The notes beneath the pieces were generated by a model. It made no database searches, was not told where the DNA came from, and was given only the letters and a program-made list of their open reading frames with translations. A DNA stretch of 64,000 bases from positions 9,825,001 to 9,889,000 of the forward strand of contig JANTQA010000015.1 in NCBI GenBank assembly GCA_027625915.1, in the 5' to 3' direction. A program made the translations under genes and the position numbers. Positions 22,601 through 32,783 of the stretch are shown here, in pieces (positions within the stretch are counted from its first letter, which is position 1; the number at the start of each line of letters is the position of its first letter). This DNA is from Anaeramoeba flamelloides (Eukaryota; Metamonada; Anaeramoebidae).

Positions 22601-25600
22601 TTTTACAGAACAATTTGATTTTATCTTTGATTGGGATCTGTTCAAATATTTAATTTCCAAATTGCATAAAAAAAAACAAGTTGGAATGATTGGAATTCCC
22701 TACTTGGAAATTAATTTAAATTTTATTGGGTAATTTTAAAAAAGTGCGAACAAAAAAGTTTTTCAAAAGTATCTATAAAACAAACGAAGCAACAAAATAA
22801 ACCGATTTTGAGGAATTTATTAAAATCTTTTTTGTTCAAACTTTTTTAAAAAGATGTTAATTGCCATTTCTTCAAAGATTTAATTCGTTCTCAAAAAATC
22901 CAATTTTTAGCCATTTGTATTATCAATGAATTCTATTTAAATTTTGCAAAAAAATCATGTTTTGTTTTAATTATTTTCAAAGTTATTTCTTTTGAAAAAG
23001 AAACATTACAACCCTTTTTGAAAATGAAATGTAAAAGTGTTAGACATTGTGAAAACGAAACTAGAAACAATACGGTATTACTCACCATACCATTAAATAA
23101 ATGAAAAATTAAACCTTATCATTTGAATTTAATTATGATTTTACATTTTTATAAATTAGCTTGGTTATTCGAAATAAAATACGAATTAATATATAATATT
23201 CTAAACTCCAATTGAAAATTTTTGAACACATCAAAATTCAATTTTTCAAGAAAAAAAAAAACGTTATCAAATAAAATATATAAGAAATACCAAATTAGAA
23301 CTCGTTAACTAATTGAAATCTTAACAATTATTTATAATTTAAAATACCCACAAAACAAAATAAAAAATAATTAACAATACAAAAAAATCAATAAATAGTC
23401 AAAAATTTTGGAAAGAGCATAAAAAAAAATGCATTAGGTAAATTTCTTTAAATTTCACCAAAAATTATTGATCGATCACATAGTTAGATACCATCAACCA
23501 ATTTTATTTGATTTTTCTATTTTGAAGAACTCAACTTTAACTTAATATCAACTGTTCAGAAAATTATTGATCTATCTCATGAAACAGGTTATCTAATTCG
23601 AAAAATTAAATGAAAACAAATACAAAAAGAGAAAAAATGATTTCCATATTTTTTACAAAAACCAAAATTATTTCCAATTTGAATTAAATGTGTATTATTG
23701 TGATTTTTTTCACTGTTTTAATGTGTCAAAGTTTTAAATTTTTGTTGAATTAAAAAAAAAAAATTAAAGAGAATAATTTCTAAAATTAGATAAATTTAAT
23801 ATAATTTCTGAATTTAAAAAGAACAAATCAGTTTTTTTTTTTTTTTTTTTGAGTAATAATCTATTGAATCAATACGGATATTTAACATGATCAAAATGAA
23901 CAATACCCAAAATAAATGTAAACATCTGAATTAGTGAAAAAAAAAAAAAATGAATTCTTTGAAACATTATTTTTAAATGCATTTGTTTATCTTTTTGAAT
24001 ATCTGCAATTCGTAAAAAAGACAATAAAATCAAAAAATTAATAAAAAATTAATTAACTTACTTGGATTTTTTTATAAAGATTGTGAAAAAATAAAGTCAT
24101 TTGTCTCGCAAGTTCAATTGAATGAACATCAGTTAATTCGAAATTATCAGTGAACAAAGTTTTTGGTATTATTGTTTCTGGTGGAGGAATGGGATTTTTC
24201 GAAGAAACTGATTTAGAAATTATTTTATTTGAATTTTTATTTTCTTCTATAATAGACAGATTCGAAAGAAAGACTTGTGATTCCTTTTTGAAATCTTTCA
24301 TTGCTTCATTTTCAAAAAAAGATTTGATTGATTCAATTAGAATTGGGTTAAAATCAGAAAAATGATGTTTGATCCAATATTCGAGAATATTAATAGTATT
24401 TTTTTGAATGTCATTTTTCAATTTTCGATATTCATTCTCGTCTTCATTTTCCTTCATCGATGGAACTCTATATCTTTGTTGAATTTTTAATAGCAAATGT
24501 TCAGGTTTTAAAAAACTATGGTAGGTCATTAAAAATGCCTGATTAAACTTTTGATCATTATATTTTGGATGGATTAAATTTTCAATTAATTTATTCACAT
24601 TTGCTAAATGAATTGTATTTAATAAATCATTATTTTGATAATCCTTTTCAAAATTAGGTTGGATTTGGAAATTTTTTTCATTGTCTGCTGGTTCATCCCA
24701 AATATTAACATCATCTATATCTAAGCTTAGAACAATATTGCGACCGACATTGAGTTCTTCGTCTTGATTTACTTCCAACGCACCGACCTCGCCATCTTCT
24801 TGTTGTTGAGTTAAATCCCATAATGGGTTATCTTCTTTACATCCAATTTTAAGTAAATTAATTAGCATACTTTCTGTTTGTGGTTCATAATTGTCTATAA
24901 TAATTATAACAACAACAATAATAATAGTAATGCAATAACAATAACAATAAGAAGAAGAACAATGAAAACAACAATGAATAAATAAATTTCAAAAAAACAA
25001 ATAATTTTTAAAATTTTTTTTCTTAATTTGTCAAATAATCGCCACACAATTAACAAAAAAAAATAAAAAAAAATCACAGTTTTATTCTTTCAAGCCACCA
25101 GTACTTAATTTTGAATTTTGTTTAAATTGACAAACATCACAATTAAATTTAATATGACTGAATGAGAAATAAATTCAATTTATTATAGAAATAAACTATT
25201 TTTCAAAAATATTGACTCACTTTTAAATGTTATTTGAAGGTGGTTTGGAGGAGTTTTATTCTATATTCTGATCAAAATAAATTTTCAATTTTTAGGATCA
25301 AAATCATTTTGTCTATTTTTCTTTTTTTTCTTCTATCTTGGTTTTTCTTCTTTTATCTTTTAAATTTCCAATCCTATTTCTAAAGACTAAGTTTTGTAGA
25401 TCTATGTGATTTTTTAAACTTGTGGGTTATGTGTTCAAGTGAATTTATGAATTGGATTTTCTTGAATTTTCTCCTGAAAAGTGAATTAAAATTTCGAATA
25501 ATAATCTCTTGGATTTTGAACCTTAAAAATCTTGTTAATCTTAGATGATATTAAAAAAAAAAAAGAATTCTCGAGATATTTCACATTTGTCATTTTGTGT

Positions 25601-26573
25601 TTGAAGGGCATTGAAACTGCTACTTTGGGTTTCCCTTTCATCTTTTTTTCGCTCAAAGAATCTTTTAGAATATTAACGGAGATTTATTTAATATTTTGTT
25701 TTATATAGTAACTCTCAAAAGCTAGAATCTATTTCAAAGAATAAGTTGTTAATGGGATTAAATTTTAAATTTTACAATTAAAAAATAATAATTTATAAAA
25801 TCGAAAAGTAGCAGATTATAAATTTGTTCGTCTGTATCAAAATTAAAATCAAAAGTCAGCTTAATTATATTTACCTTAAGCTGATTTTATGAATTCTTTT
25901 TGGTTTTACTGGATGGGACTTTTAATTTAATATCAATTTCCCAAATAGTACAAAATATTTAATTTTCAAAAATGTTAAAAAAAATTTTTAATGAATATTT
26001 TTAAAAAAACAAAATCTTTGTAAAAAAAAAATAAATAAACAAAATAATTAAAAAAGAAATAATAAAAGAAAAGAGGAAAGATTTTACATTTAATTCCAGT
26101 ATCCTTTTCAATAAATCGACGAATTTTGGTTTTTCCTTGCAATTCATAATGTTGCATTATTAATTGTAAAATATCTTCTGAAGTTATACAATTTCTATGA
26201 AGGACCTTTTCTGTTGTTTTCAATCTACCAAACGGTTGGTTTTTATAAACGGGCATTAATTTTTCTCTTAATTCCAAAATTTCTGGGCGATTGTTCATCA
26301 GCTTTGCAATCCATTGTGATTTATTATTTTGGTTGCCTTGTACAATTTCAGTTTGCTTATTCATTCTGATCTTGCGTGATTTTTCTAGTTCTCTAATTTT
26401 TTTATGGCCAAGCATAATATCTTGATTTAATTCATTAATTTGATCTTGTAAATCAAAAAAATTATTATGATATCCTTCTTGAGTTAAACTAATATTTTTT
26501 AAAATCTGTTTTTTCTCTTCTTCGATCTGTTGAATTTTTTGACTTCTTTTTTGAAAAATTAAAGTTTGTTCAT
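19659..26573 (-). CDS. Ras guanine-nucleotide exchange factor (coiled coil, LisH-like, RasGEF-N, Cdc25 catalytic domain), 5' end not found
   Basis: Three exons fit in phase: 26573-26088, 24894-24062 and 20318-19659, about 659 codons to a TAA stop. Exon A starts with a coiled coil (Gln/Lys/Ile-rich) and holds a LisH-like helix pair (EDILQLIMQHYELQGKTKI, then FIEKDTGI). Exon B contains RasGEF-N (HLANVNKLIENLIHPKYND, FNQAFLMTYHSFLKPEHLL) and starts the Cdc25 domain (DVHSIELARQMTLF). Exon C carries the catalytic core: PSELVEQSWNKK, the ANEFFRWIKVAKELHDIQNF block, PAIPYLGVFLTDLTFV and a FSKCKLLYNIIREI tail. The protein should catalyse GDP release from a Ras-type GTPase. LisH plus RasGEF is a known combination in Dictyostelium. 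Exon A enters in a split codon after an acceptor at 26575-26574 that lies in a T-rich tract, so at least one upstream exon remains unidentified. Intron lengths are 1.2 kb and 3.7 kb. Confidence 0.85.
21190..21660. repeat. Diverged short repeats related to family J
   Basis: A block such as GCCGTTAGGTTTTCCAGGAT recurs as GTCGTTAGATTTTCCAGAAT and CTGTTAGCTTTTTCAGAATT at about 60-70 bp intervals. Between these lie TTCTGTTTATTTCTTAAATT segments, as in the foldback inside the LINE. The array is degenerate; a related patch lies at 42050-42480. Confidence 0.5.
22250..22700. repeat. Family E dispersed repeat, copy 2
   Basis: Shares ordered blocks with 25700-25975 and 960-1230: AAGAATAAGTTATTGGGGTGAT, AAAATAATAATTT, AAATTTATTCGTTT, CATGTTAACTCAAT, TTTCTCAATTCTTTTT and AAATATTTAATTTCCAAAT. 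It lies in the large RasGEF intron. Not coding. Confidence 0.5.
23202..23745. mobile_element. Family D element, copy 1 (diverged)
   Basis: About 540 bp matching 34623-35158 and 55961-56499 along its length. The start TAAACTCCAATTGAAAATTT, the central TTATTGATCGATCA, and a weakened right end are present. The right inverted repeat is degenerate here, so this is an older copy. Confidence 0.65.
24895..26087. other. Intron 1 (as visible) of the RasGEF gene
   Basis: Donor GTAAAA at 26087 and acceptor ATAG at 24895, minus strand. Most of it is a family E copy with a family F end at its far side. A CAA/AAT-rich stretch at 24900-24980 lies next to the acceptor. No gene. Confidence 0.7.
25150..25975. 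repeat. Family E dispersed repeat, copy 3, with a family F end
   Basis: The right two thirds (25375-25975) align with 600-1230. The left part (25190-25310) aligns instead with 30045-30170, beginning at a TTGACTCACTTT end typical of family F. This looks like a composite or a nested insertion. It ends about 110 bp from the exon donor at 26087. Confidence 0.55.
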
Positions 26574-26574
26574 C

Positions 26575-26660
26575 TGTTGTTTTTTTTTTTTATTTGTTTT
26601 TTTTTTTTTTTATTTGTTTATTTTTTTTTATTTGTTTATTTTTTAAAAAAAAAATTGTGG
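26575..26660. repeat. T-rich tandem tract (TTTATTTG units) at the RasGEF exon acceptor
   Basis: Runs of 10-16 T are separated by ATTTG repeated four times, directly upstream (in minus-strand sense, A-rich) of the exon at 26573. In transcript sense it is an A-rich tract, so it is not a normal polypyrimidine tract. Slippage-prone simple sequence. Confidence 0.5.
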
Positions 26661-26800
26661 TTTTGTTGTAAATTTCAAAATTATTAAATAATTAAAGTTT
26701 ATTAATAAGAATGATTTTTTACAAAAAAATAATGAATTAATGGATTAATTTTTCATTTATTAAGGAGGGATATTATAATAAATAAAATATAAATATAAAT

Positions 26801-26962
26801 ATGAAGGAGATGGGTAAGAAACAATCAATAATAAAAAAAGTTTCAAACAATGAAAAAAAAAACAAAATCTTTAATATTATTAATAAGCTTCACTCAACTT
26901 ACTCTACAACCTCTGAATGGTTGAAACTATATTTAAGTAATTGTTATCTATTTATAAACTAA
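26801..26962 (+). CDS. Small open frame, possible first exon
   Basis: A 53-codon ATG frame of ordinary composition (KIFNIINKLHSTYSTTSEWL) on the plus strand, containing a possible GTAATT donor near its end. It has no recognisable domain and no identified partner exon, and it abuts the TTAA element at 26967. It may be chance. Confidence 0.15.
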   Translation: MKEMGKKQSIIKKVSNNEKKNKIFNIINKLHSTYSTTSEWLKLYLSNCYLFIN

Positions 26963-26966
26963 AGCA

Positions 26967-27201
26967 TTAAAGCCCTAGTCCCAGTATAAAAGCAAAAAAT
27001 GGCCATTTTTTTTTGTCATTTTTATTAAATGAACTTTTTTGGAATATCTTTAAGTTATAGTTTTGAATCAAGTATTTGGCTAGGTTTGAATAGTAATCAT
27101 TTTTACATTTTAGGTAACCTTTTGTTTCATGATGTTTTTGAAAAAGGAGATTGAAAAAAAAATGGACATTTTTTGCTTTTATACTGTTACTAGGGCTTTA
27201 A
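26967..27201. mobile_element. Family G element flanked by TTAA
   Basis: About 235 bp including its flanks. TTAA then AGCCCTAGTCCCAGTATAAA on the left; the right end is TTTATACTGTTACTAGGGCT followed by TTAA. The inner parts AGCAAAAAATGGCCATTTTT and AAAATGGACATTTTTTGCT are also inverted, giving terminal repeats of about 45 bp. TTAA target duplication is the hallmark of piggyBac-type transposons; the superfamily call rests on that alone. Confidence 0.75.
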
Positions 27202-28159
27202 TATAGCTATAAAAACAAAAATTAGTTATTTTTTTTTGTTCTAATTTCTTTTTCAATAAACCTTTTTTTTTTGAAATTTCTTTGTAAAATTAAACTCCAT
27301 TTCAAAAATTACTCTTTATTTTCCCCTCTTTTATTTTAGAAAACTAAATTAAGTTTCAAATGCTTCGAATGACTGTGTCTATTCTAGATGCTCTTTGAAT
27401 TAGAAGTCTCAAATTTACTCACTTCAAAATTCTCTCATTACCAGATTAAATGGATTTTTATTTAACCCTTAACAATAAATCAATTCCAAAAATTTGTACA
27501 GACTCTTGATCAAGATAAGATAAAAAAAATCTCAATTTTTTGTATATCTTTCAAACCTAAATATTAAATCACGTTTAAGTTGCTCAGTATTTATGTTTTT
27601 ATATGTAACCCTTTTTTTAACAAAAGTATAAAAAAAAAATATCAAAACGAAAAAATAAAAATCTATGTCTCCAAAAATATTTGAAATGAGCAAAAAAAAA
27701 TGTATTACTATATTTGTTGAAATTTCACCATCTAATTATTGATCGATCAAATGGTTAGATACCATCAAGTAATTTTATCTGATTTTTTCTATTTAACTAA
27801 ACTCAACTTTAACTTTTATCCAATCATTGGAAAAAAAAATTTTCTCGAACTAAACGAAACAGATTAAGTAGTTGTATAAAAGGAAATGAAAACAAAAAAA
27901 AGAAATGAAAAAAAAAAGAAAAAAATTTTGCTAAAAATATTTTCAAATTGAATGAGGGGTAGTAATGCTATTCTTTAAACCGTTGTAACTGTGTCCAAAA
28001 TTTTTGGAATTTGATTTATTAAAATTGAGTATTTTGTTTAAGCAAATTAATAAATATAGAAATGAGTTAAAGAGTATCAGTTTTACAAAAGTTTAAGAAA
28101 TTTTGGAATTGTGAGATATAATAAAGAAAAATGAGAGTATCAAAGAAAAAAAAAAAAAG
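27202..28159. mobile_element. Family D element, copy 2 (about 27540-28018), degraded
   Basis: The stretch 27650-28018 follows the family D consensus: TTATTGATCGATCAAATGG, GAACTAAACGAAACAG, and the end GTGTCCAAAATTTTTGGAATTTGATTTA. The left end is not clear. The remaining bases to either side are AT-rich without coding. Confidence 0.5.
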
Positions 28160-28330
28160 TATTAGTCACAATAACAGTTTTTCTAATACTGTTTTTCAGT
28201 AAGAGTTTTTCTTTGATTGATCAATTATCTATTTATTTGTCGAAAAATTTGACTATTTTTGAAGATCTCTAAAACTAACTTTAGGTTTTCTCAATATGAA
28301 AGGAGATAATAATTGTATTTGTTGATCAGA
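28160..28330. repeat. Family I fragment, copy 1
   Basis: Contains CACAATAACAGTTTTTCTAA, TTTGATTGATCAAT, and GACTATTTTTGAAGATCTCT in the same order as 60650-60790 and, inverted, 63400-63510. No coding. Confidence 0.5.
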
Positions 28331-28798
28331 TTGATAGATAATAATATTATGTATTTTTCTTTGAAAAGTTAATTTGTTTCTTCTTTTAATTGATTGCAAA
28401 ATATTTTAATTATGTAATTCTCTTAATGTTTACAAGTAAAAAAAAAAAAAAAAATCGTTTCGCTTTTTTTAAAACATCAATATAAAGATCAAATCATTTA
28501 ATGGAATTGTTGTCATCTTTCTAAACTCTTTTTCAAACAAAAGGGCACACCTCTCAAATCATCACTACTATTGAATTTGATTGTTAATAAGATAATTACT
28601 TATTGGTGATTTTCATTTTAATTATTCATTTTTTCATTTTTTGTTTTTTTTATTTATGGATATTGAACTGTTGGAAAATGGAAAAAACAAGATAAGAAGA
28701 AAAAAATTTGGAAATAATCTGCCAGTATAAAAATGGAAACAGTTTAAGTTTGATTTCGAATGGGCTAGATGTAGGAATTAAGAAAGAACATTATTGGA

Positions 28799-28990
28799 TT
28801 GATATATGGAACAAAGAAAATAAAGAAAATATTGAAAAAAACAATTTCAACAAAATACCCAGACGAATTGCGGCTTTATATTGAAAATGAGACTTTAAAG
28901 GGCAAAAGTTTGACGCGTAAAGAGTTATCAATAAAATGTAAAGAACTTTTTCTTAATTCACCTTGTTCAACTGTTTTTATTGATTTTATA
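28799..28990 (+). pseudogene. Possible relic of a transposase-type DNA-binding (HTH) domain
   Basis: A plus-strand frame reads YPDELRLYIENETLKGK then SLTRKELSIKCKELFLNSP. The pattern (a helix, then R-K-x-L followed by K-x-K-E-L) is like the second helix-turn-helix of pogo/Tigger-type transposases. It is short; the frame then runs into T-rich translation. The similarity is weak and from memory. It could equally be one exon of an unrecognised gene. Confidence 0.25.
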
Positions 28991-29164
28991 ATTTTTTTTT
29001 TCCCTACAATTTACAAAACGAGATTTCTCATTTCAAATAAAAATACAAATCAATTTTTAAAATATTTATTTTTAATTTTTATTAGTTTTGTTTTAATGAG
29101 TTTTAAATATTTGATTGGGTGTTTTTTTTTATGTTTGAAAGAGTTTCTTAGATTTTTAGAATGA

Positions 29165-30039
29165 TACTACAATTAATTTGATTCAATTATAAATAATTCT
29201 TGAAAATTTCTGTGCCCTTTTATTTGAAAAAGAGTTTATTTGCTTCTTTTTCTTTTAAAAATGTTTCCAAACCTTTTTGCTACCAATTCTTGAATCCACA
29301 AAGTATTTTTAATTGAAGAGACCGAAAAGGATTATCTCAATAATTCTTGAGATATAATTAATTTTTCTTTTTTATTAAGCCGAACATTTCTGTCAGAGAA
29401 TCCAAGTATAAGGAAAGTGCCGCTACGTGTTTAACTTTTCTAGAATCAAAAAGAATTGGGTAAAATCTTTGATTTCACTGTATTCTTTTTAATTTTGGAA
29501 AAACTAATTATGATTTTTTTTAATTTCTTAAATTCAAAAAAAAAATTAATGACACCTAGAATGTAATTTACACTTCTTCAATAATAATAATAATGGTTTT
29601 TTAGTTTTTAGTCTTGGAAAAAAGTTAAAATAAAAATGAAATCAAAAGTTTTTTAGATCAAACTTTTAAACTTTTTATTGCAAGTCGCTTTTTTATTTAT
29701 CATATACAATTTTTGATGAGACTGTTAATTGAATGTTTTGCCTTGGAATAAACCTTGAAAGTTTGAATTTTTAATATATCTTAATTGATACAACTTATTT
29801 AAAGAAGACAAAATAGATCGAAGAGATAAACTGTAATAATAAAAAAAAAATTATATTTTAATTGAAAAGAAAAAAAAAAAAAGAACTACATTTAAAATCC
29901 AGGATACTGCGAATAGGAAAATAAAAGGAACAAAATTTTCATTCAGCTTTCTAAAAAAAAACTTGTATGCAAGAAATATTAAAAAAACATCAAAGTTCCC
30001 TATTCTAAAATGGAAATCAGAATAAACTGACTTATGAAA
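29165..30039. other. Intergenic, AT-rich, partly repeat-like
   Basis: Segment 29200-29480 has blocks similar to family E (TTCTTGAGATAT, GAATCAAAAAGAATTGGGT) but too diverged to align by eye. The rest is AT-rich. No gene. Confidence 0.35.
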
Positions 30040-30379
30040 TTAAATAAGCTATTTTTAAATAATTTTGACTCACTTTATAATGTTATTTTAAGTTGTTTTG
30101 AGGGGTTTTAACCAGTATTCTTATCAAAAAAATATTTTCAAATTTTTTAATCAGAATCATTTTTTTTCTTTTTATTTTCTTTTTTTTTCCTTTTTCTTTT
30201 TTTGATACTTTTTTTTTAAAAAAGATCATGTGGAAGAAAAAAAGATCTAAGAAAAGACTAATAATCATTAAGAAAATTGAGAATATATAAATTTCTTTTA
30301 AAATGGATATATTATCAGCAAAAAAACTTCTTGTTAAACTTTTTTTCGGTGAAAGTTCAGTAATAAATAATTTGTAATG
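30040..30379. repeat. Dispersed repeat next to family F
   Basis: Aligns at its left with 25190-25310 (TTTTGACTCACTTTATAATG, GGTTTTAACCAGTATTCT) and at its right with 17815-18010 (AAAAAAGATCATGTGGAAG, GGTGAAAGTTCAGTAATAAA). This suggests a longer family F-type element whose inner part varies. No coding frame is shared. Confidence 0.5.
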
Positions 30380-30580
30380 ATCATTTCAAAAATTGTGACT
30401 CACTTTTTTTTAGTTTTTGATTTTATTTTTTTTAATTTTTAATATATCAGGGTTTTATGTGCTTGTAATAATAAAAAGGTAAATTATGAATAAATGTTCG
30501 TTCTTGAATACTAAAAAATAATTTTTTTTCCAATTTATTTATTATTTCAGGTCAGTCACAATTTTTGAAATAAAGTTTAG
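30380..30580. mobile_element. Family F element, copy 2
   Basis: About 200 bp with inverted ends. ATTTCAAAAATTGTGACTCAC on the left and GTCAGTCACAATTTTTGAAAT on the right match over roughly 20 bp with one or two changes. The inside includes GGGTTTTATGTG and TTCTTGAATACTA, shared with 18008-18222. Confidence 0.65.
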
Positions 30581-30661
30581 TTTTAATTTTGACATTGATC
30601 TTTTTAACAATTTTTTATGGTAAATTGAATGAAACTTTTGTTCAATTTATTTTTCAACAAA

Positions 30662-31204
30662 TAAACCATTTTCCAGTCAAAGTGGCCCAGGGAGTGAATT
30701 ATATGTGTTTAAAGGGTTTGAATCGATATTAGAATTAAAAAATCTTTTTTTGGAAATTTCAAAATTGAAATAATTTTTTCACATTTTTACTTTTTTTCTT
30801 TTTTTTTTTCGATTTTTTTCGATACCTAATTCATTTGCAAATTTTTTTTTTATTGCAAGATTGAGAGTCACTGGGTAAAAAGGTGTTATTCTAAGGTTAT
30901 TGAAACAGTGGAAATGATTGTAGAGAGATCTTATTGATTTCATACGGGATTTTATTTGATCCACAATAGGAGATCAAAATGAACATTGAAGTTTTTTTCT
31001 CAATAGTTCTGCTAAGAATTTGGGTTTTTTTCTATTTTTTAGAAAATCTATTGATTGTTGACTTTTCTTTCAGACGCATATCAACTATTCTTTGGTGTTA
31101 GTATTATTCTACTTATTTCTTATTTGTTCTTCAAATCTCAATTATATAAAAAATAATTGATGTTTGAAAAAAATGTTGGCCCGCTTTGACTGAAACAAAG
31201 TTTA
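30662..31204 (-). mobile_element. Family B element, copy 1 (543 bp)
   Basis: The ends are TAAACCATTTTCCAGTCAAAG on the left and CTTTGACTGAAACAAAGTTTA on the right, each adjoined by a GGCCC block. The copy at 57964-58670 is in the opposite orientation and aligns throughout, apart from a 165-bp insertion there. A 61-codon frame inside (30779-30964, minus) is not kept in the other copy, so it is probably not coding. Terminal CAGTCAAAG resembles mariner-type ends, but the outer TAAAC segments are also repeated. Confidence 0.75.
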
Positions 31205-31404
31205 GTATGAACAACAATAATATTAATAAAAAAAATTTACTTTTTCAGACATTTTAAAAAAGTATCAAAACTCAAATGCTATAATAATAAGTGTTCATAA
31301 AAAGTTTAAACATCTTAAATTACAATTTTGGTGATGGCGATGAATTCTTTTAAAACTTTTTGAGTATTTCACTTTTTGAAGGTGTGTTTAAATTAAAAAA
31401 ATAA

Positions 31405-32783
31405 TTAGGAATTCAAACCTTTTTCATTTTGCAGTTTATTTACGATTTGAGAAAGCTTTTCTTGTATTTGTTTTTTTTCATTTTCCAATTCATTGCCCAA
31501 TTCGAATTCCGTTTCTGTGTCGATATTGATTTGAATTTGAGCTTGGCAAATTTCTTCGAATTTTTTTTTAATTTCTTCTTCGTTTTGACAAATGAACTCG
31601 TCATTTAAAGTTTCGAGTGTTCTTTTTGATGATTTGTTCCGAATGGATTTTTTTTTGACTTGCTTGGCTAACTTTTCCAGTTTCTCACGTGTCTTTTCAA
31701 GCTCCTTGGCCCTGAGTTTTCTTCTGATGATCCTTTCGCCAGAGGTGCCCTGCTTTTTTAAATCCAAGACTTTTTTTTCCAAATCAATTTCAAGGGTTTT
31801 AATTTCAATTTGACAATCCTCTAAAAGACTTTTCTTTTCGGCAATTTGTGTTAGCAGTTTGAGTCTTTTCTTTTTTTTGGATTTCTTTTTGGTTTTTTTT
31901 CCAAATTTTTTATTGTCTGGTGTTTTTGCAATTTGTTTTGGCTTAATTTTTGACGACATTAAGATCGTTTTATCATCGCTGACATTAGGGTTATTCTTTG
32001 TTTTAAGGTTTTCCTTGGGGGCAGAGTTATACTGTTTAATTCTCGTTCTTGAAAGCACACTTATTGAACTGCTGCGCTGGCCTTTAAGGCGGATAGATTC
32101 TTTGTCAACTGAAACTTCTTCGAAATGTTCATTGCCTTGATCTGTTTTTGTATTAACCGTTTCATTTGAGTCGTTTGTTTTTTTTTCTTTGCTTTGATCG
32201 TCTTTTTTTTCTTTTTCTGTGTCCTTTTCTGTGTCCTTTTCTGTGTCTTTTTCTATTTCATTTTCATTTTCTTTTTTATTTTCTTTTTCTTTTTCTTTTT
32301 CTTTTTCATTTTCTTTCTCCTTTTCTTTCTCTTTTTCTTTTTCTTCTTCATTTTTTTGTGAAGAATTTTGTTTATCAGAATTTTTAAATCGAATAAATAG
32401 ACCATGCCCCGGCTTACAATCAAAATATTTTACTCTGTTTATTTGTCCATCATTGTTCCCGGCTAATTAAATTAATTTGTTTTTAATTTGGTGGTTTTTT
32501 TTTTTTTTTTTTTTTTTTCAAAACAAAAATAAATCCAAATAAGAAAAATGTTTTATAATTTTAAATTGACTACGTTTTTCCTTTTTGTTCCTCTGTTGTT
32601 TTATAATTTTTATTTTTCAAAAAAAATTTAATCGGAATGTTTACCTTGTTTATCGAATTCAATCCCAATCCATAACCCAGGAGCGAATTGTGTTTCTCCG
32701 AGGAATTTTATTGTTCCTTGTGATCCATGTACTTTGATCCTATCACCTATTTTTTTTGATAATGGCTTTTTTCTTTGAGTCAT
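31405..32783 (-). CDS. CAP-Gly domain protein with charged linker and C-terminal coiled coil
   Basis: Two exons in phase: 32783-32645 (ATG, 46 codons plus one base) and 32462-31405, about 398 residues. The CAP-Gly domain lies at the N-terminus and is split by the intron. GDRIKVHGSQGTIKFLG and LWIGIEFDKQ come from exon 1; GNNDGQINRVKYFDC and KPGHGLFIRF from exon 2. The NDG and GHG signatures that bind the C-terminal EEY/F of alpha-tubulin or EB proteins are kept, although the usual GKNDG reads AGNNDG. Residues about 75-120 are an EK-repeat region with tandem DTEK units, followed by a basic stretch (KKTKKKSKKKKR). Residues about 230-395 form a Lys/Glu coiled coil. The protein is likely a microtubule plus-end or centrosomal adaptor. 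Domain order resembles small CLIP/TBCB-like proteins, but no ubiquitin-like domain is present, so it is not TBCB. Confidence 0.85.

Larger units (their letters stand above)
20319..24061. other. 3.7-kb intron of the RasGEF gene, filled with repeats
   Basis: Donor GTAAGT at 24061-24056 and acceptor TTAG at 20322-20319, minus strand. It splits the Cdc25 domain. It holds J-type repeats (21190-21660), a family E copy (22250-22700), a family D copy (23202-23745) and long A/T runs at 20890-20910 and 23830-23850. No gene was identified inside it. Confidence 0.75.
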
